Positions 26,901 through 39,700 of a stretch of DNA of 64,000 nucleotides are shown here, piece after piece. Within the stretch, counting starts at the first letter, position 1; each line of letters opens with the position of its first letter. This stretch comes from Xiphophorus maculatus (taxonomy: Eukaryota > Chordata > Actinopteri > Cyprinodontiformes > Poeciliidae). The notes beneath the pieces are model-generated. The model saw only the letters and a list, made by a program, of their open reading frames with translations. It did not search any database and was not told where the DNA came from. A program made the position numbers and the translations under genes. The stretch covers positions 3,492,802 to 3,556,801 of the forward strand of contig NC_036445.1 of assembly GCF_002775205.1 (NCBI RefSeq), written 5' to 3'.

Positions 26901-29900
26901 TGGAAATTGTAAGGTCCCCTTTCGAAGAACCACTTTTGCTCAAAGTGCTCTGTCCGTGAGAGGATCTGCAGTTTGGAACTCACTTCCAGTTGATTTAAAG
27001 TCTGTAACCAGTTTTAGTACGTTCAAGAAACAAACAAAACTCTGGTTATGTCAAAAACAGAACTGTACCCATTTTTAACGTTTGTTTGTAGATGTCACCA
27101 ACATTATGCTGATTTTACATGATCATCATTTTTACTTTTAGATGTATTTTTTAAAAAGCCCATCTAGGGACAAGTGCTGCGAACTAGCTGTTGCTATTGC
27201 ACTATGACGCAAACATGAGACTGCTGTTTTGTTCAGTTTGTCTATGTCGATGTGTGTCTGTCAATATCAAATAAACTCAAATAAAAAATAAATAAATAAT
27301 TAGATACGTTTGTCTAAAATGTTAAAGTTAGTATGCAATGTCTAATTCGCAAATTTAAAATCACATATGTAGTGATGTCTAATTTTGCTTTATTTTATCA
27401 AGTCATCTTTCTCTCTCATTGTTCCTGAATTCAGCAAACAGAAATAATTTTGGTATTCCCAACAGACCTAAACATTAAAAGCAATATCTGATTAGATGTG
27501 TGGCAGTGAGAGAAAAAGAGACTATGTATTTTTTTATGACATGTAAATAGAAATATGATTATAACTATATATCATTTCACATATTCAAATATAAATCAGA
27601 TATACATGAACATGCAATTACATTTACTTTTGAGTAAATTTGAACTTTATTCTGTGTCTGATAATTATGCTATGTACAAACTATTTCATGTTTTATAATG
27701 TAAAATGTAATGAATATGCTTACCATTTTCTCCGTTTCCAGCAGGCAGAGTGGTGTGGTCAGTGCTTGGACCGCTATTAACTTGTGTAACCACTTCCCAC
27801 CCACTGCCACTCTGTGCACAGCTGTTCATTTGGCTCATTTGGCACATCATCCCATTAGAAAAGTCACAGAAAAACATAAAGGCAACTGTGGAATCTGTTA
27901 ATAAAATATTTTGAATATTTAAATCTTTGTGTTGACCAAAGTTTCATTTTTTCATTATTCATTATTCAAGTTAGCTAAAAGGATAGATACATACTACACC
28001 TTATCTAGATCAAATAATACTTTGGGTTAAACCTATCAGCAACTTCTTCCTTGAGTTCAGTGAGGATCAGGGGTGCAATGAAAAAATCTAATTGTCTTTA
28101 TGGCACAGTTTTTTTTTTAAATCTTTATTTTATATATAGATACATATACGTATGTATAAAGCTTTAAAGTGCCTTTTTGTTTTCAATTGTAACAGCCAAA
28201 AGTTTGAAATGCCACAGCCTCCCTATCTCTTTGGGACATTTTTGCACTCATTCACAAAAATTGTGCGCACTTATGAATGAATACACACTTTAGCACATAA
28301 AGTGTAAGTCTTTAGGTTTTATGTGTCTATATAAGATAATCTACAATTCACTTTCCATTGTTTTCTTCATTTTCCACGCTGTGGACATGTTCTATTGTTG
28401 TGCTTACCAGAAAAGCACATGTTCAAGGATTATTTACCTCTGATTTACTTAATTACATCAAAGATTTATTTCCATATGTAAATGGAAGTCTGTAATTGGA
28501 GGATTCTGGCGTTCAATTACGTTAGCTTAATTCTACATTGACTGTGTTTAAATTCATGAGCTTGCAAAATTTCATGCATCTGCATGTTTTTCCATTTCAC
28601 AATTTTCTCTATTTAGAGCTAAATCATGTTTTAATAGAAAATCCATAAAACTCTTTGTACTGTACAACAGTATACAGTACTGCTGTGACATTGCAGTGCA
28701 TGTTTCAATATTGCCAAAAAATGCTAAATTATTAATGTTGTGTCTTTGCTTAGTATTTACTTGATCAAACAATGCAATATCATCTTATAACTGAATTCAA
28801 TAGTATGTATTTTCCCAAAAACTTAACTAATTTAGTTGTTCCAATTCAAAACAATTTACTTAAAATGCAATGAAAATTAGCTTCATGAAAGTCCTGATAA
28901 TTCCTGTAATACATTAGATATTTTACCTCTATCACAAGTTTGACATTATGTTGTATATATATGCACAAAGACAAGTTTGACAATAAAATCAATTTCTTTT
29001 AGTAATTTGAATAATCAGTATTGTAGGACTTACTGCATTTGTAGAGAAGTTTCAACTTTTGAGCATCTCGAGGACTCATATCCAGTCTTTGACCAATAAC
29101 ATTTTGGAATTTGGGGTCTTTGGTAATAATTGTAGAACCATTGCCATTGCTTAATGCATATTTGCCAGAGTGCATCACTGACAGGTAGTCATATGACACA
29201 TTATGGGTGTCACTCAGATCACTGCCAAGCTTCTTCAAAAACACTTCTTGTCCTAAGAACACAAAAATACTCAAATACTGAACACAAGATTTTTTTTTAT
29301 GGAAATAGACTTAAAAATAAATGTTGTTAATGACTGACTATTCATAATTAGATATTATATATTAGGAATGCAAAATACTCATGTATTTTGCATTTCTAAT
29401 CCTGCTACAAATCTACAAAGTGGTTGAAAGATTTACTACACACTTTTTGTACAAAGTAGACAATCAAACTTCCTCAAATTTGCTTAAGCTACATGTAGCA
29501 CTGAGGAGATATCATACAGAATAAGCTATGTTGACCTGACTTATTATTTTTATGTAATTATACTTCCAATCCAGCAATTACAAAATGCTTTATACCCTTA
29601 TTTCATCAAACACCTTGTTGCAGCAAAATGGAACAAGTACACTGTAATAAAATGACTAAACCTGCTATGACGTTGTCAAAGTTTATCTGCACATAGTCAT
29701 CCCTGTCATGCCTGATTTCTTCATGGTAGAAGCCAAGAGCATGAAGAATCACATGTTCAACAATAGCAATGTGATCACAGCCTGCATCAATAGAGAGCTC
29801 CTGTCCGTCTTTGAATATTCGGCCAACATATGACCAGCACCTAGAACAGAAACATTACAGACTATTGTCAGAAACGGCAGCGTGAGTGCACATATTATCG

Positions 29901-31812
29901 TTTTACTCTATACTGGTCATAGCTAATAAGTGAATATACACTATTTATTATTTCTCTGTCTATTTTTCATGTTTTTTTAATCATTGTGAATGTATTATTC
30001 CTGACACAAGACTACACACAAATGTCAGTATTTTCACATTTGAAAATAAAAGTTCTGATAAGTAGCATTTATTGAACTTTGCATAAATATGCAAGACATA
30101 CATACCCAGCTAGGTTTTGGAACGAAAGGTAATACTCCTCAGTATCCCTTGGTTTAAATTCAATGCATGACTTCACCCTGAACTGGTCAAAAGCTCTCAA
30201 GATGACTCCTTTAGCATTCAGGTCTTTTGTCAATAAAAAAATAGCAGTGGAGAAGGAACAACAACAAAGACAGTTACACTCTTTAAAAAGTAAAACAAAA
30301 CATTTCACTTTAGTCTGCATTATTTTCCTAAAGGTGTGATTACTACTTTTTCATGAATGTTCTGCTTTCAATAAATGTAATCCTTTCTTTCCTTACCAAC
30401 TAACCAACACGCAACCAAAGAGATGTAATATACATATGTATATTTTAAAGTCAGCCAATGAAATTACCGAGGCTTTTGTCCAACACGTAGGGAACTGGGG
30501 ATTTCCACAAACCGGATCCTCCTAAAATAGTACTTCTTGCATTCTCTGGCACCTGAAATAATAATCATACGAGAAGAATTCATGTGACAATTTTTGTAAA
30601 ACAATGTTTAAAAAAATAAATAAATTCAAAGTTTGCCTGCAAAAATAAGAATCTTACCTCATGTATGTCATCAACTAACAAGTCTAAGATAAAACATATA
30701 AGTTAATGATTATTTTAAAGTAAAAAAATAGTAACTAAAAGGTAATAAATATCCATTGTACAATTTGATGTAAAAATAGTTTTTCTTTTAAAAGAAAATC
30801 AGTTTTACCATCTGTGGTGTTCTTGTTCTCAATGTCTGCAAAAAACACAAAATGACTCCTTTGGAGATCATAGTATGTAAAGACCAAACAGTAGAATTTA
30901 TAAAATAATATGAAAAACAAAACCAAGTACAACTTACCAACCATATCTGCTTCTTTCTACAAAAAAACCATGCATATAAGAATTAAAAAAAAAAAAAAAT
31001 CATATATAAAATCTTATAAGAAACAGATAAAATATGTTTCCTTTTTTTTTGGAAAAGTAGCTGTATTTTTCTAAATTAGACTATAAGTCATAGCAAATGA
31101 CAAGCAGTTCAATATATTTTTTAAAAGTTCAAATTTTTTGCCTTAACCAGTTTGCTGTTGTGTTGTGAGTCATTCCTGGATTTTTTTTAAAAGTAAAAAC
31201 GGGCCTTTTTTCTTCTTTAAATCAACAATTGTTTACAATGAATAAAATGCACATAGAGAAAGTTAAATTTTTATTACATGTTGTCTTAAGGAATGACTGA
31301 GAAAAATTCAGACAAGCTTAGAGTTGGTGAAAATGTAAAGTCAAAATAAATTTTTTTAGATGCAAAAAGGCTGCTTATAGGAAGCTTAAGGATGCAGACA
31401 AACATCCTGAATATGTGATACAATGTCATGAAAAACAGTATCTTGTAAAAAATAAATATACAACTGAATCATCTTATTTGAGGTTTGACACACAATCCAC
31501 TAATTTAACTGGATGTTGGATGTTTTGGTTGACTGTTATGGAAGATTCAACATTACATTTGTGTTTTTAAGATTTGCAGATAATATGTCTAAAATATGTT
31601 AAAAGAAAATCCATGACTTTCAGTTTATAACTCCTACTACTTTTTTGTTCTACGTCTTTCTTTTTAAACTTAAAGTAGATTACATTCAGTCGGTAACATA
31701 TGGTAGCTCACATAAAAGCATAGATACTTACGACGCTCATGGCAAGGGTGGATGAAACCACCAAGCAGACAAGAAAAAAGCTGTCTTGCATCTTCTTAGC
31801 TAGTCTTAGCAT
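23969..31812 (-). CDS. Meprin-like astacin metallopeptidase, copy A; catalytic residues lost (probable pseudoprotease)
   Basis: Fourteen exons (plus coordinates, 5' to 3' of the gene): 31732-31812, 30938-30956, 30809-30835, 30658-30683, 30468-30552, 30106-30223, 29662-29840, 29034-29252, 27724-27894, 25908-26138, 25278-25730, 24999-25172, 24256-24364, 23969-24047. They sum to 1971 bases, 656 residues. Order: signal peptide (MQDSFFLVCLVVSSTLA core); short acidic propeptide; astacin domain (about 85-255: [28 protein letters not shown]); MAM domain (about 260-435: [20 protein letters not shown]); MATH domain (about 445-590); hydrophobic tail (SLMLTLLLPIIFMLA). Zinc ligands H148, H152 and H158 remain, but the HExxH Glu is Val149 ([11 protein letters not shown]) and the Met-turn reads SVMHS instead of SVMHY. 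Meprins are secreted or surface proteases; this copy should bind zinc poorly or not cleave (inference). No frame break. Subunit orthology (alpha or beta) is undecided. Confidence 0.9.
24048..24255 (-). other. Last intron of meprin copy A
   Basis: It separates the MATH-distal exon from the exon encoding the hydrophobic C-terminal tail. The donor is ggg|tgaga-type read as AAAGG|gtgaga, the acceptor attctag. If this intron were retained, translation would stop at once with TGA after LKG. That would give a secreted, unanchored form, which is a possibility and not shown. Confidence 0.5.
24623..24661. repeat. 13-bp perfect hairpin in meprin copy A intron
   Basis: caacattatgagt (24623-24635) pairs with actcataatgttg (24649-24661) over a 13-base loop. 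The left arm also lies within a second overlapping palindrome, gaactca...tgagttc. Confidence 0.7.
26320..27300 (+). mobile_element. LINE retrotransposon 3' remnant (CR1/L2/Rex-like), antisense in a meprin intron
   Basis: A plus-strand sequence with a reverse-transcriptase signature: LQMFADDTIVYTSDKN (FADD at 26347-26358) followed by a degenerate YLGIILDAQL-like stretch. Then comes an open C-terminal segment (26746-27078) with NLLKLIFKCLNGYAPIPL and SVRGSAVWNSLPVDLKS, the typical end of fish LINE ORF2 proteins. It ends in an A/T-rich tail (aaataaactcaaataaaaaa). In-frame stops and frameshifts interrupt the region before 26746, so it is inactive. The 5' part is missing. Confidence 0.8.
29361..29400. 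repeat. 18-bp hairpin with one mismatch, MITE-like
   Basis: attaggaatgcaaaatac (29361-29378) pairs with gtattttgcatttctaat (29383-29400) with one mismatch, around a 4-base loop tcat. It lies between exons 7 and 8 of meprin copy A. A precursor microRNA would need a longer stem, so a small inverted-repeat relic is more likely. Confidence 0.65.
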
Positions 31813-31930
31813 TGCAGACTGGTTAAAGAAATGCAGGCATGAAGACGTTGGGTAAACTCAAAAGCTCATCAACAAAATAATATCAAATCAAACCAAAAAC
31901 AGACATAAGGGCTGTACTGAGACTCAGACA

Positions 31931-31940
31931 TTTATATACA
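31931..31940 (-). promoter_or_regulatory. TATA-box candidate for meprin copy A
   Basis: On the minus strand the sequence reads ttgtatataaatg, a good TATATAAA match about 120 bases upstream of the ATG. The sister gene has a TATA at an almost equivalent distance. Confidence 0.5.
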
Positions 31941-32479
31941 AGGTAAGAAGATGGCTAAAGAGGAAGCACTGGCAGTGAATCGAATCACATCTGCTTGATA
32001 TGAAATTCATTTTTTTTTTGTGAATAGGGGGAACCAATACAAAAGGGGAAACTTAATCTTGGGATATGGTAGAATTAAAATATCACATGTTCTGTAACAC
32101 AACCTAGTCAGTAGAATAAATAAAGGGCAAATACCAAACCAAAAACATAACAAAACTGAAAGATCAAGACCGTATATAACGCTCAGGTATATCTTTTGCA
32201 AACTAAGAACAGAAATCTGAGACCACAATTTGCACAACCTCAGCAAAGCTGAACAATCAAAGACTGGAAATGTTTTTTGATCAAATGAGTCTTCAGTCAA
32301 AATAATCTGCATCAAGAATCTGAATTTGGCATAAAAATGAAAGGTTGGCAAGGTGGTGGTAACTTTTTAACTTAGTTAATGAGTACAAATAAAACATTGC
32401 CACCACATACTTTAGTATTACTGTTCATTCCTTTTTGACCAAAGTTTATCCCTCTTTCATTTGATACTTCCAGTAAATA

Positions 32480-32765
32480 ATGTGAGGACGTGGGTTTTCT
32501 GTATATGTATTTTGGTCTATTTGGTCCCGGTGTCTTTGTGTCTCGTTCCCCTGATTAAGCCTCAGTGTATTTAACCTCACCTGTGTCTCCTGCTCCTCAC
32601 TGGATCCTTGTCATTGTTTGCCTCCTTGAGTTTGTATTTGTGTCTCGTTCACCTGTGGTTCCTGGCATTGTGTACAACTTTAAACTGCATTAAACTATTT
32701 CTCCACCTTATCCTGGGTCTCGCAGCCTAAATCTTCATCATCAACACACTCACTTCATGACAGAA
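32480..32765. repeat. Probable interspersed repeat, class uncertain
   Basis: Its composition differs from the AT-rich surroundings: tgtctttgtgtctcgttccc, ctgattaagcctcagtgtat, ttaacctcacctgtgtctcc, cctgctcctcactggatcct. Such word strings recur in fish repeat consensus sequences, but I cannot define ends or class from this copy alone. Confidence 0.35.
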
Positions 32766-33743
32766 AATGCACTATTTCACAAAGCTCAAATCTTTGAAAA
32801 CTGGTTTCTTGAATGTGACAATGAGTTTGTTTGCCAATCCCCTAATTTCAATGTAAAGGAGTAATGCCTTCTCTAAAGTTGTAGCATAAAGACTTTATGG
32901 CCTAAATGTTGTAAACCTAGTTATAGCAAGGTTTGCCTAGGAAAATGGGAGATAAGCAACAAATATACGCACATATATAAAACTGGTTGGTACTGAGGAC
33001 AAAGACATTTTTTACACTCAAAGCAAATGCCCAAATAAAGAAGTATTTATCAAATGTAAAAAAAATAATTCCACTTTATTGTTACATTTTTCTATAATTA
33101 TTTGTCATGTATTCTAACTTCCCTAGGATGTCTGTTTACTGAATTACATATCCTCTTTTGAATGATTTTAACCTTTAATTACTTCTCTAAATGTTTCCAG
33201 AAACAGAACTAACAGAACCTTGACATTAAAATAAATATACACGTATTGGATATAGATGTTTACGATTTTGTGAATTTGTAATAAATGTGTCAACAAATAC
33301 CACACATTTAGTTGAACCTTTTTTTTATTCAAATGTAGCACCAAGAACGATTGTAAAATATGCTACAGACGGACAATTTAATGCAATTATGACATCTAAA
33401 TATTGTAAATTCATCATAATTAGCCTGTAATAACAAAATCAATGCACCAAAAGAAACTCTAGCTTCAAATAAGTATTGTCTAAACAATGTTCCAAAATAA
33501 AATCTAAATGCTTCAAAGAAAAATCCATCACAAAATGTTGATATTGCTGACAAATGAATTTCAGGATTACACTTTGAAAACAAACAAAACTGTTTTAAAT
33601 TGTGACCCACATCTACTCAAAAATAATTGTTCATGATGCTTGCCTCTTTTACTCATTTTAAAAAAACAACATAAAGTACTTGGAAAAAACAGAGGGATTT
33701 TACTGATGGTGTCGATGTAAAATAGGAAACGTGAATGTGTGCA

Positions 33744-36700
33744 TCACGGCACCAGAAGCATCGCAGCCAGAATGAAGATGAGGAATGGGTAGGGCGCCAC
33801 AGCAGCAGAGAATCCATGTGTGCTAGAAAAGTAAATAAATTATATATTGTAGATTTTAAGTACTTTTCAATAGTCTTGGAAAAAAGACATATCTATGTAC
33901 CACACCATTTACAGGAAAATTATGCAATAATGCCAACAATACGATTATAAATTATTGAGGTGAAAACGGGAACTTCCCATTGACACAAAGCAGTTTACTA
34001 AACAGGGTTACTTAAATATAAGTTAATATGCTATGCAATGTATTACTGTGATGTTTTGTTGCAAATAGTTTATCACTAATTTGCAACCGTCACTCACTGT
34101 GAGCATTGGCCTTCATCCAGGTTCAGGGGAGGATTTGTAATGTCCACTGGTCTTAATTGAGGACATGGAAGAACTGATGCAGTATTTAGTGGAGTGAGAT
34201 CTAAGGAAGGACAGTCATTACAGAAAGAAAATGCAGTTTCAGTTAGTTGAAAATTTTCACCTTTACAGAACCTTTTCAACAAATCACCAGTTTCAATGCA
34301 CTGGTATCTTGATGTCATTGTTGATGTTATCTTTTTTTATAGTAACTGGTATTTATCAATCAATAATGCCGTAATAAAGCTCTCAATATGCCTTGTATAC
34401 CAAGTGTTATGACTGGGTTTCCAAAATAAATAATACAATACTATAAGCATTATAAGTTGGTATTCTTATAATAATAAAAATACTGTAATGGTTTAAGAAT
34501 GAATTTGACTTCAAGTGTAAAAGTGTACATCATATGCTACTTCCCTCCCATCCCCACCAATTTATTGGAAAATTGAGTGTTTTATTCAGACTTCCCCCCC
34601 CTTTTTTTTATACAAATAGCTTTTCTGTTTTTTTGACATGGTAACAAGAAACAGAAGTGTATTCCACAGTAGACAACAATCCTAATGAAGATAAAATGTG
34701 ATCACAATGTCATGGCCAGTATTCATTTTATTCAGACCTCTACTTAAAATTAAAGCAATTTTTTTTCAACAAGTCCATTGTGTCCCTTTGATCCTTTAAT
34801 GATCAGTTGTTTTTTTCAAACTGGAACCTTTTTGTTTTTACTGAAAGCAGGAACCCTGAAGCATAACCTAGTGAAGTCAAGATACCTGAAGCTTCAAGAG
34901 ATGTACAATCATAGCAATGACACCACAGTGCTATGAAATTCAGTGTTCTTTCACATTTATTTTTAACAAAGAAAAACTTAACTTGCCTTCAAAGTTAAAC
35001 ATGAAAATAGCACTTCCTCCCTTTATGACCTCTCTGGATTGCAGATCCTCCAAAGTTGCAAAATCCGGGTATCCATAAAGAACTCCACCATAGACTAACT
35101 CGTCATTCTCATAAAAAAGACCAGTTCCAGTCTCACGAGGATTATCCCAGACAATAGTACCTGTATATATGAAGAAATGTATGATGAACATGGGATATGG
35201 ATTGTGCGATTTTACTTGGAATATGTTATTTTGCCATGATTTTCCTATTTTTTCATAAACATACCGCTAGAGCTCGTGTGAGTCTGGAGAGAAACAAAGC
35301 TCTGTTGTTTTGACATTTGCAGTTGCATGTTGGGGGTTTGATCCAGCAATGTGAAAGTCATTTCTCGTTGCAAGCAAGGCCACTTCAGCTGGCTATCATA
35401 TTTACCAGACAAGAGCTGCACAAACATTCCAACATATATCCTGTAATTCTGTACAACTGCTGCAACTCGATAAGCATAGCCTTCTTTGGAGTACCGTCGT
35501 GGGCTGTATATTGTGGTTCTTGAGGAACTTGTGCTTATTATTTTCTCAATTTCATCAATCTGAAGGGCCACGTGTGGACACTCAGTCTCAGAGAGGTTGA
35601 TGTCATCAATTGAGAAGCCGCCTGTAGAGTTTCCCGCCCCTTTCCGAACCTCAAACACCACCTGGAAATCTTTGGTGGCATTGAGAGAAACATGATGGAG
35701 CTTCCAGTGACATGTTGGTGGAACTACAGGGGGACATTTTGAAAGTTTGTTGAATTATTTAAGCAGAACTGCATGAACAGGTGAAAATGCATGTTGTCAT
35801 AACAAATGTAAACACTGAAAATTTTTGAAGTTAGTTTTTGTTAGTGTTCATACGCTACCACTGATTTTTTCCATGAGGCGAAGAGTTCCTTTGGAGTCCT
35901 GTTTATCAAACTCTCTAATCCAGATGTTCAGTTCATCAGCTTTATTTCCAGAATGATAATAGTAAAACTGCAGACACTGGATGTTACATCTCCTACTAGG
36001 ATGCATGATCTTGGTCTCGAGCCGAGCCGACTGTCCCTCCTGACCTGATGCTGTGCTGACATGCATGAAAAATCCTAATTCTTCACCTAAAATGATACAA
36101 AAGAAGATACTAAATCTCATCCAACTGAAGTTGACGTATACTGTATTGTGACTGAAGACATTTCAATTCTTCTGGGGTGAATAATATGTTCATCTTACAG
36201 CTTGAGGAAATTACAGCTTTGCAGTGGAACAAAGGGAACCAAAATAAAACACCTTTAATTGTTCAGAGTCAAAGATTTGTTGACACGATTGAGACATAAA
36301 AGTGTCCGTCACAATTCTGCTTGACCAAAAAAATAAATGAAATTATTAGTATAATCAGTTTGTGGGGTAAATTCTCCTGTGTCATCATTTCCACGAAGAT
36401 GTATCATGTGTATGAATAGTTTTCATTTATTTTCTTAGAGTTAATTAGAAATAATATGTAGGACTTACATGTGTCAGAAAAGAACATAAATCTGTTGGAT
36501 TATTTACAAAATAATTTAAACTTTCAGGTTTAAAATATAGATATTTTTTAATAATAATGATGGTTATTCTGAAATAATTATTTAAATCTTTGTTTAGGGA
36601 AATGAGAAAAACAATGAAAAATACATTATATCACATATGCTTAATTGTATTCAGCAATTTGTAACAAGAATATGGTATTTATGTTTGTGGTGCAATCGGT

Positions 36701-39700
36701 GGGTTGCCAGTTTGATCCTCACTCTGCCTGTCTCTATTGTTGTGTTCTTGGGAAAGAACCTCACCTGCTGGTGGGGATCAAGGAGCCTGGTGGCAGCAAT
36801 GACTGACAGCCTTGCCTCTGTCAGAGTGTCAGACCACTGGAGCTACAATTCAGTAGCTTCCCACCATCAGCGTGTGAATGTGGACATGACTGGGTGAATG
36901 ACTGAAGCTTTTTTGGGTCCTCTAGACTTGAAAAAGACCTATGCTAGTACATGCCACTTGTCATTTACCATTTAGATTTGAAAGCTTACCTTGATCTCCA
37001 TTTCCATTTGCTAGACTGGTGTGGTCGGAGCTTGGACCCCCATTAGCTTTTGTAACCAATTCCCAGCCATTCCCACTGTTTAAGTAATGATTCATTTGGC
37101 ATAAATCCTTATTAGAAAAGCCACAGTAAAACTTGAAGGTCACAGCTGAATCTGAGAAAGTAGAAATATGAATAAGAGATTTTTAATTGGCAACAGAATT
37201 GATTAATAAACGAGGACAGTTTGGTCAATATTGTCCTGTAAACATTACTGTATTATTATTCAGATAAAATATCAACAGCTTTTATGACATACAAACTATT
37301 TAAACTTTAGAAATTAAAAGAATAGAGAGATGATAAATCAACTTCAGTTGTTCAATTCTACTTTAGACTTTCATCTTCAATGAAATCACTTTAATTTGTC
37401 TAAAACAAAAATTGCTTGTTGACGTTAAAAAAACAAATTCTTCCACAAATGTCTATTGCAAGCTAAACTATGCAAAAAATAAAAATATATCTTCTAAGTA
37501 ACCAAATTGGGTTTGAACTTTGAAAAGTACAATTAAACCAGTTAAATTGAGATCTGTAGACAATGAGCCAGTTTGATTTCAATAATTTTAAAATGTTATC
37601 CCTACAAATGACCAACAATCTTTAAGCACTTACTGCATCTGTAGAGAAGATTCAGCTCTTGAACATCACTGGAACTCATTTCCACTCTTTGACCAATCAT
37701 ATCTTGAAATGTTTGATTTATGGTAATAATTGTAGGGCCATTGCCATTGCTGAATGCATTTTTGTGGTAGTGCATCACTGACAGGTAGTCATATGGTCTT
37801 CCATGGGTGGTACTGTCTTGATTGCCAACCTTTCTAAAACTATGCTCCTTACCTGCATGACAATGAGAAAAACTCATCATTAGTACAAAATTGTTTTTAG
37901 AAAAGAAAATAAAGATAAATGCTTTAAATTTTAACTAGCTTGTTAATGAGTATACATTAGACATATTCAACAATTTGTAGAAAAAAAAATATGCATTTAA
38001 TTACTGAACATATCAAAGCAGTTAAAAATAAATAAAAATGCCAAACCTGCTATGATGTTGCTGTATTCAATCTGCACATGATTGTCTCTGTCATATCTTG
38101 ATTGTTCATGGTAGAAGCCAAGAGCATGAAGGATCTCATGTTCAACAATTGCAACAAAATCACAGTTCTGTCCAATGGAAAGGTCCTGTCCATTGGAAAA
38201 TATTCTACCAACATATGACCAACACCTACAAAGGAAAAGTGATTATCAATGATTGTTGCATTAAAATTTCTGGTAACACTTTTAATATGAAGTTACTCTA
38301 GAAGTTGTCTTGAAAGTCTAATGCCAAGTTTGCATTATTTTGCAAATAATGATGCTTTACTGCAAAGTTGGCACTTTTAATGGACTTTTAAGGCAACTTT
38401 TAGAGTAACTCTGCATTTAAAGTGTCATTATTTAATAAATGACACTTCATGGCAACAGTCATAGACATTCATAAAGACTCCTTCATGTTCATGACAGGTT
38501 TTATGTCATGTTTATGACAGTGTCACGTCAGTCTCATGCACACCCTGTCAAATACAGTTTTACAAAATTTCCTCCCTTCAAATTACCTATTTGTCAAAAT
38601 ATATTCAGTACAGATCATATCTTCACATAAAACTTTTCACAAAGTAAAAGAGTATGTGAGATGGTCTTTGTTGCATTGTACAATTAATACATATATGGAC
38701 AAACTCTGCAACACAACAGTGTTGTTTACTTTATTTTTGAGTTTGTCTTTCTACTTCATCTTATCTTCAACCATAGATAAAATGATTATCTATAGATAAA
38801 ATGATTATCTATGGCTGAAGTTCAACCATAGAAGATTGACCTTCCCACTGCCAAGTTAGCACAAATCTAATACAATGCAGGGGCCCTTTATGACAAATGA
38901 AAAAAATCCCTGATATAAAACCAGAATTTTAAAGTCCAAATTAAACTCTGCTCATCTTTAACGGCAGAGATATGGTTTTATAATATATGATGCTATACAT
39001 TTATGATATACCAGGAAGGAAGGACTGTAATAAAAATTAATCATCATGTAATAATAAAGATAAACTCTAGCTAATGACGTTTGCAACCTCCCAAAACTGA
39101 TAGTGTAGTTGGCATCATTACATTTCAAAAGAAGCATAATAAAATGCTGTTTATCTTTTGAAACATATCATACTGGTTTCAACGTAACTGATTTGAACCA
39201 GCATGGTATAATGTTTACCAGTGCAGCTTTCAGTCTGAGCTTACTGAAGGTTCATAAATTAAAACTGATCAATTATATTCTTAGAGCAACATTTTTGTAT
39301 GTTAGATTTCAGATTATATATAGTGACAAATTCATGTCTACATTGACATTGATAACTGTCATTTCTGCTACTTTATAATACACTTTCTGTTATCTATCCC
39401 TAATAAATGGTACGTTTCCTGGGACAAAGGTGGTGACGGTGGGAGAAGTTTAACTGGTTAAAACCCTCACTTTGTCTAACTGAGTTGTGTCCTTGTTCAA
39501 GACACCACCCACCTTGTCTGCTGGTGGTGGTCAGAGGGCCCGGTAGCACAGATGTATAGCAGCTTCACCTCTTACCCCAGTACAGTTGTGGCTACAATGA
39601 CTTACGACCATCAACTTGTGAATGTGTGCATGAATGAATGAATGACTAAATGTAGTGTAGCGTCATCTGAACTTGATAAAGTGCTATAACAACAGGCCAT

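Larger units (their letters stand above)
31813..33743. other. Spacer between the two meprin-like genes
   Basis: Upstream region of copy A and downstream region of copy B. It holds the TATA candidate (31931-31940), a repeat-like GT/CT-rich patch (about 32480-32760) and a TTTATT at 33324-33329 (minus-strand AATAAA) that could end copy B. I see no exon. ORFs such as 32007-32351 and 33329-33610 on the minus strand have no recognisable content. Confidence 0.5.

Noticed and set aside
26746-27078. 110-codon plus-strand ORF as a host gene
   Set aside because: Its WNSLP and APIPL wording, and the upstream FADD motif in the same frame with stops between, mark it as the C-terminus of a dead LINE.
29361-29400. 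microRNA precursor
   Set aside because: The stem is only 18 pairs with a 4-base loop, too short for a precursor; more likely an inverted-repeat relic.
23969-31812. Meprin copy A as a plain pseudogene
   Set aside because: All 14 exons have good splice sites, total length is a multiple of three, and no frameshift or premature stop is seen; only active-site residues are changed.
36637-36897. 86-codon plus-strand ORF
   Set aside because: Falls within a tRNA-derived SINE-like element in a meprin intron.
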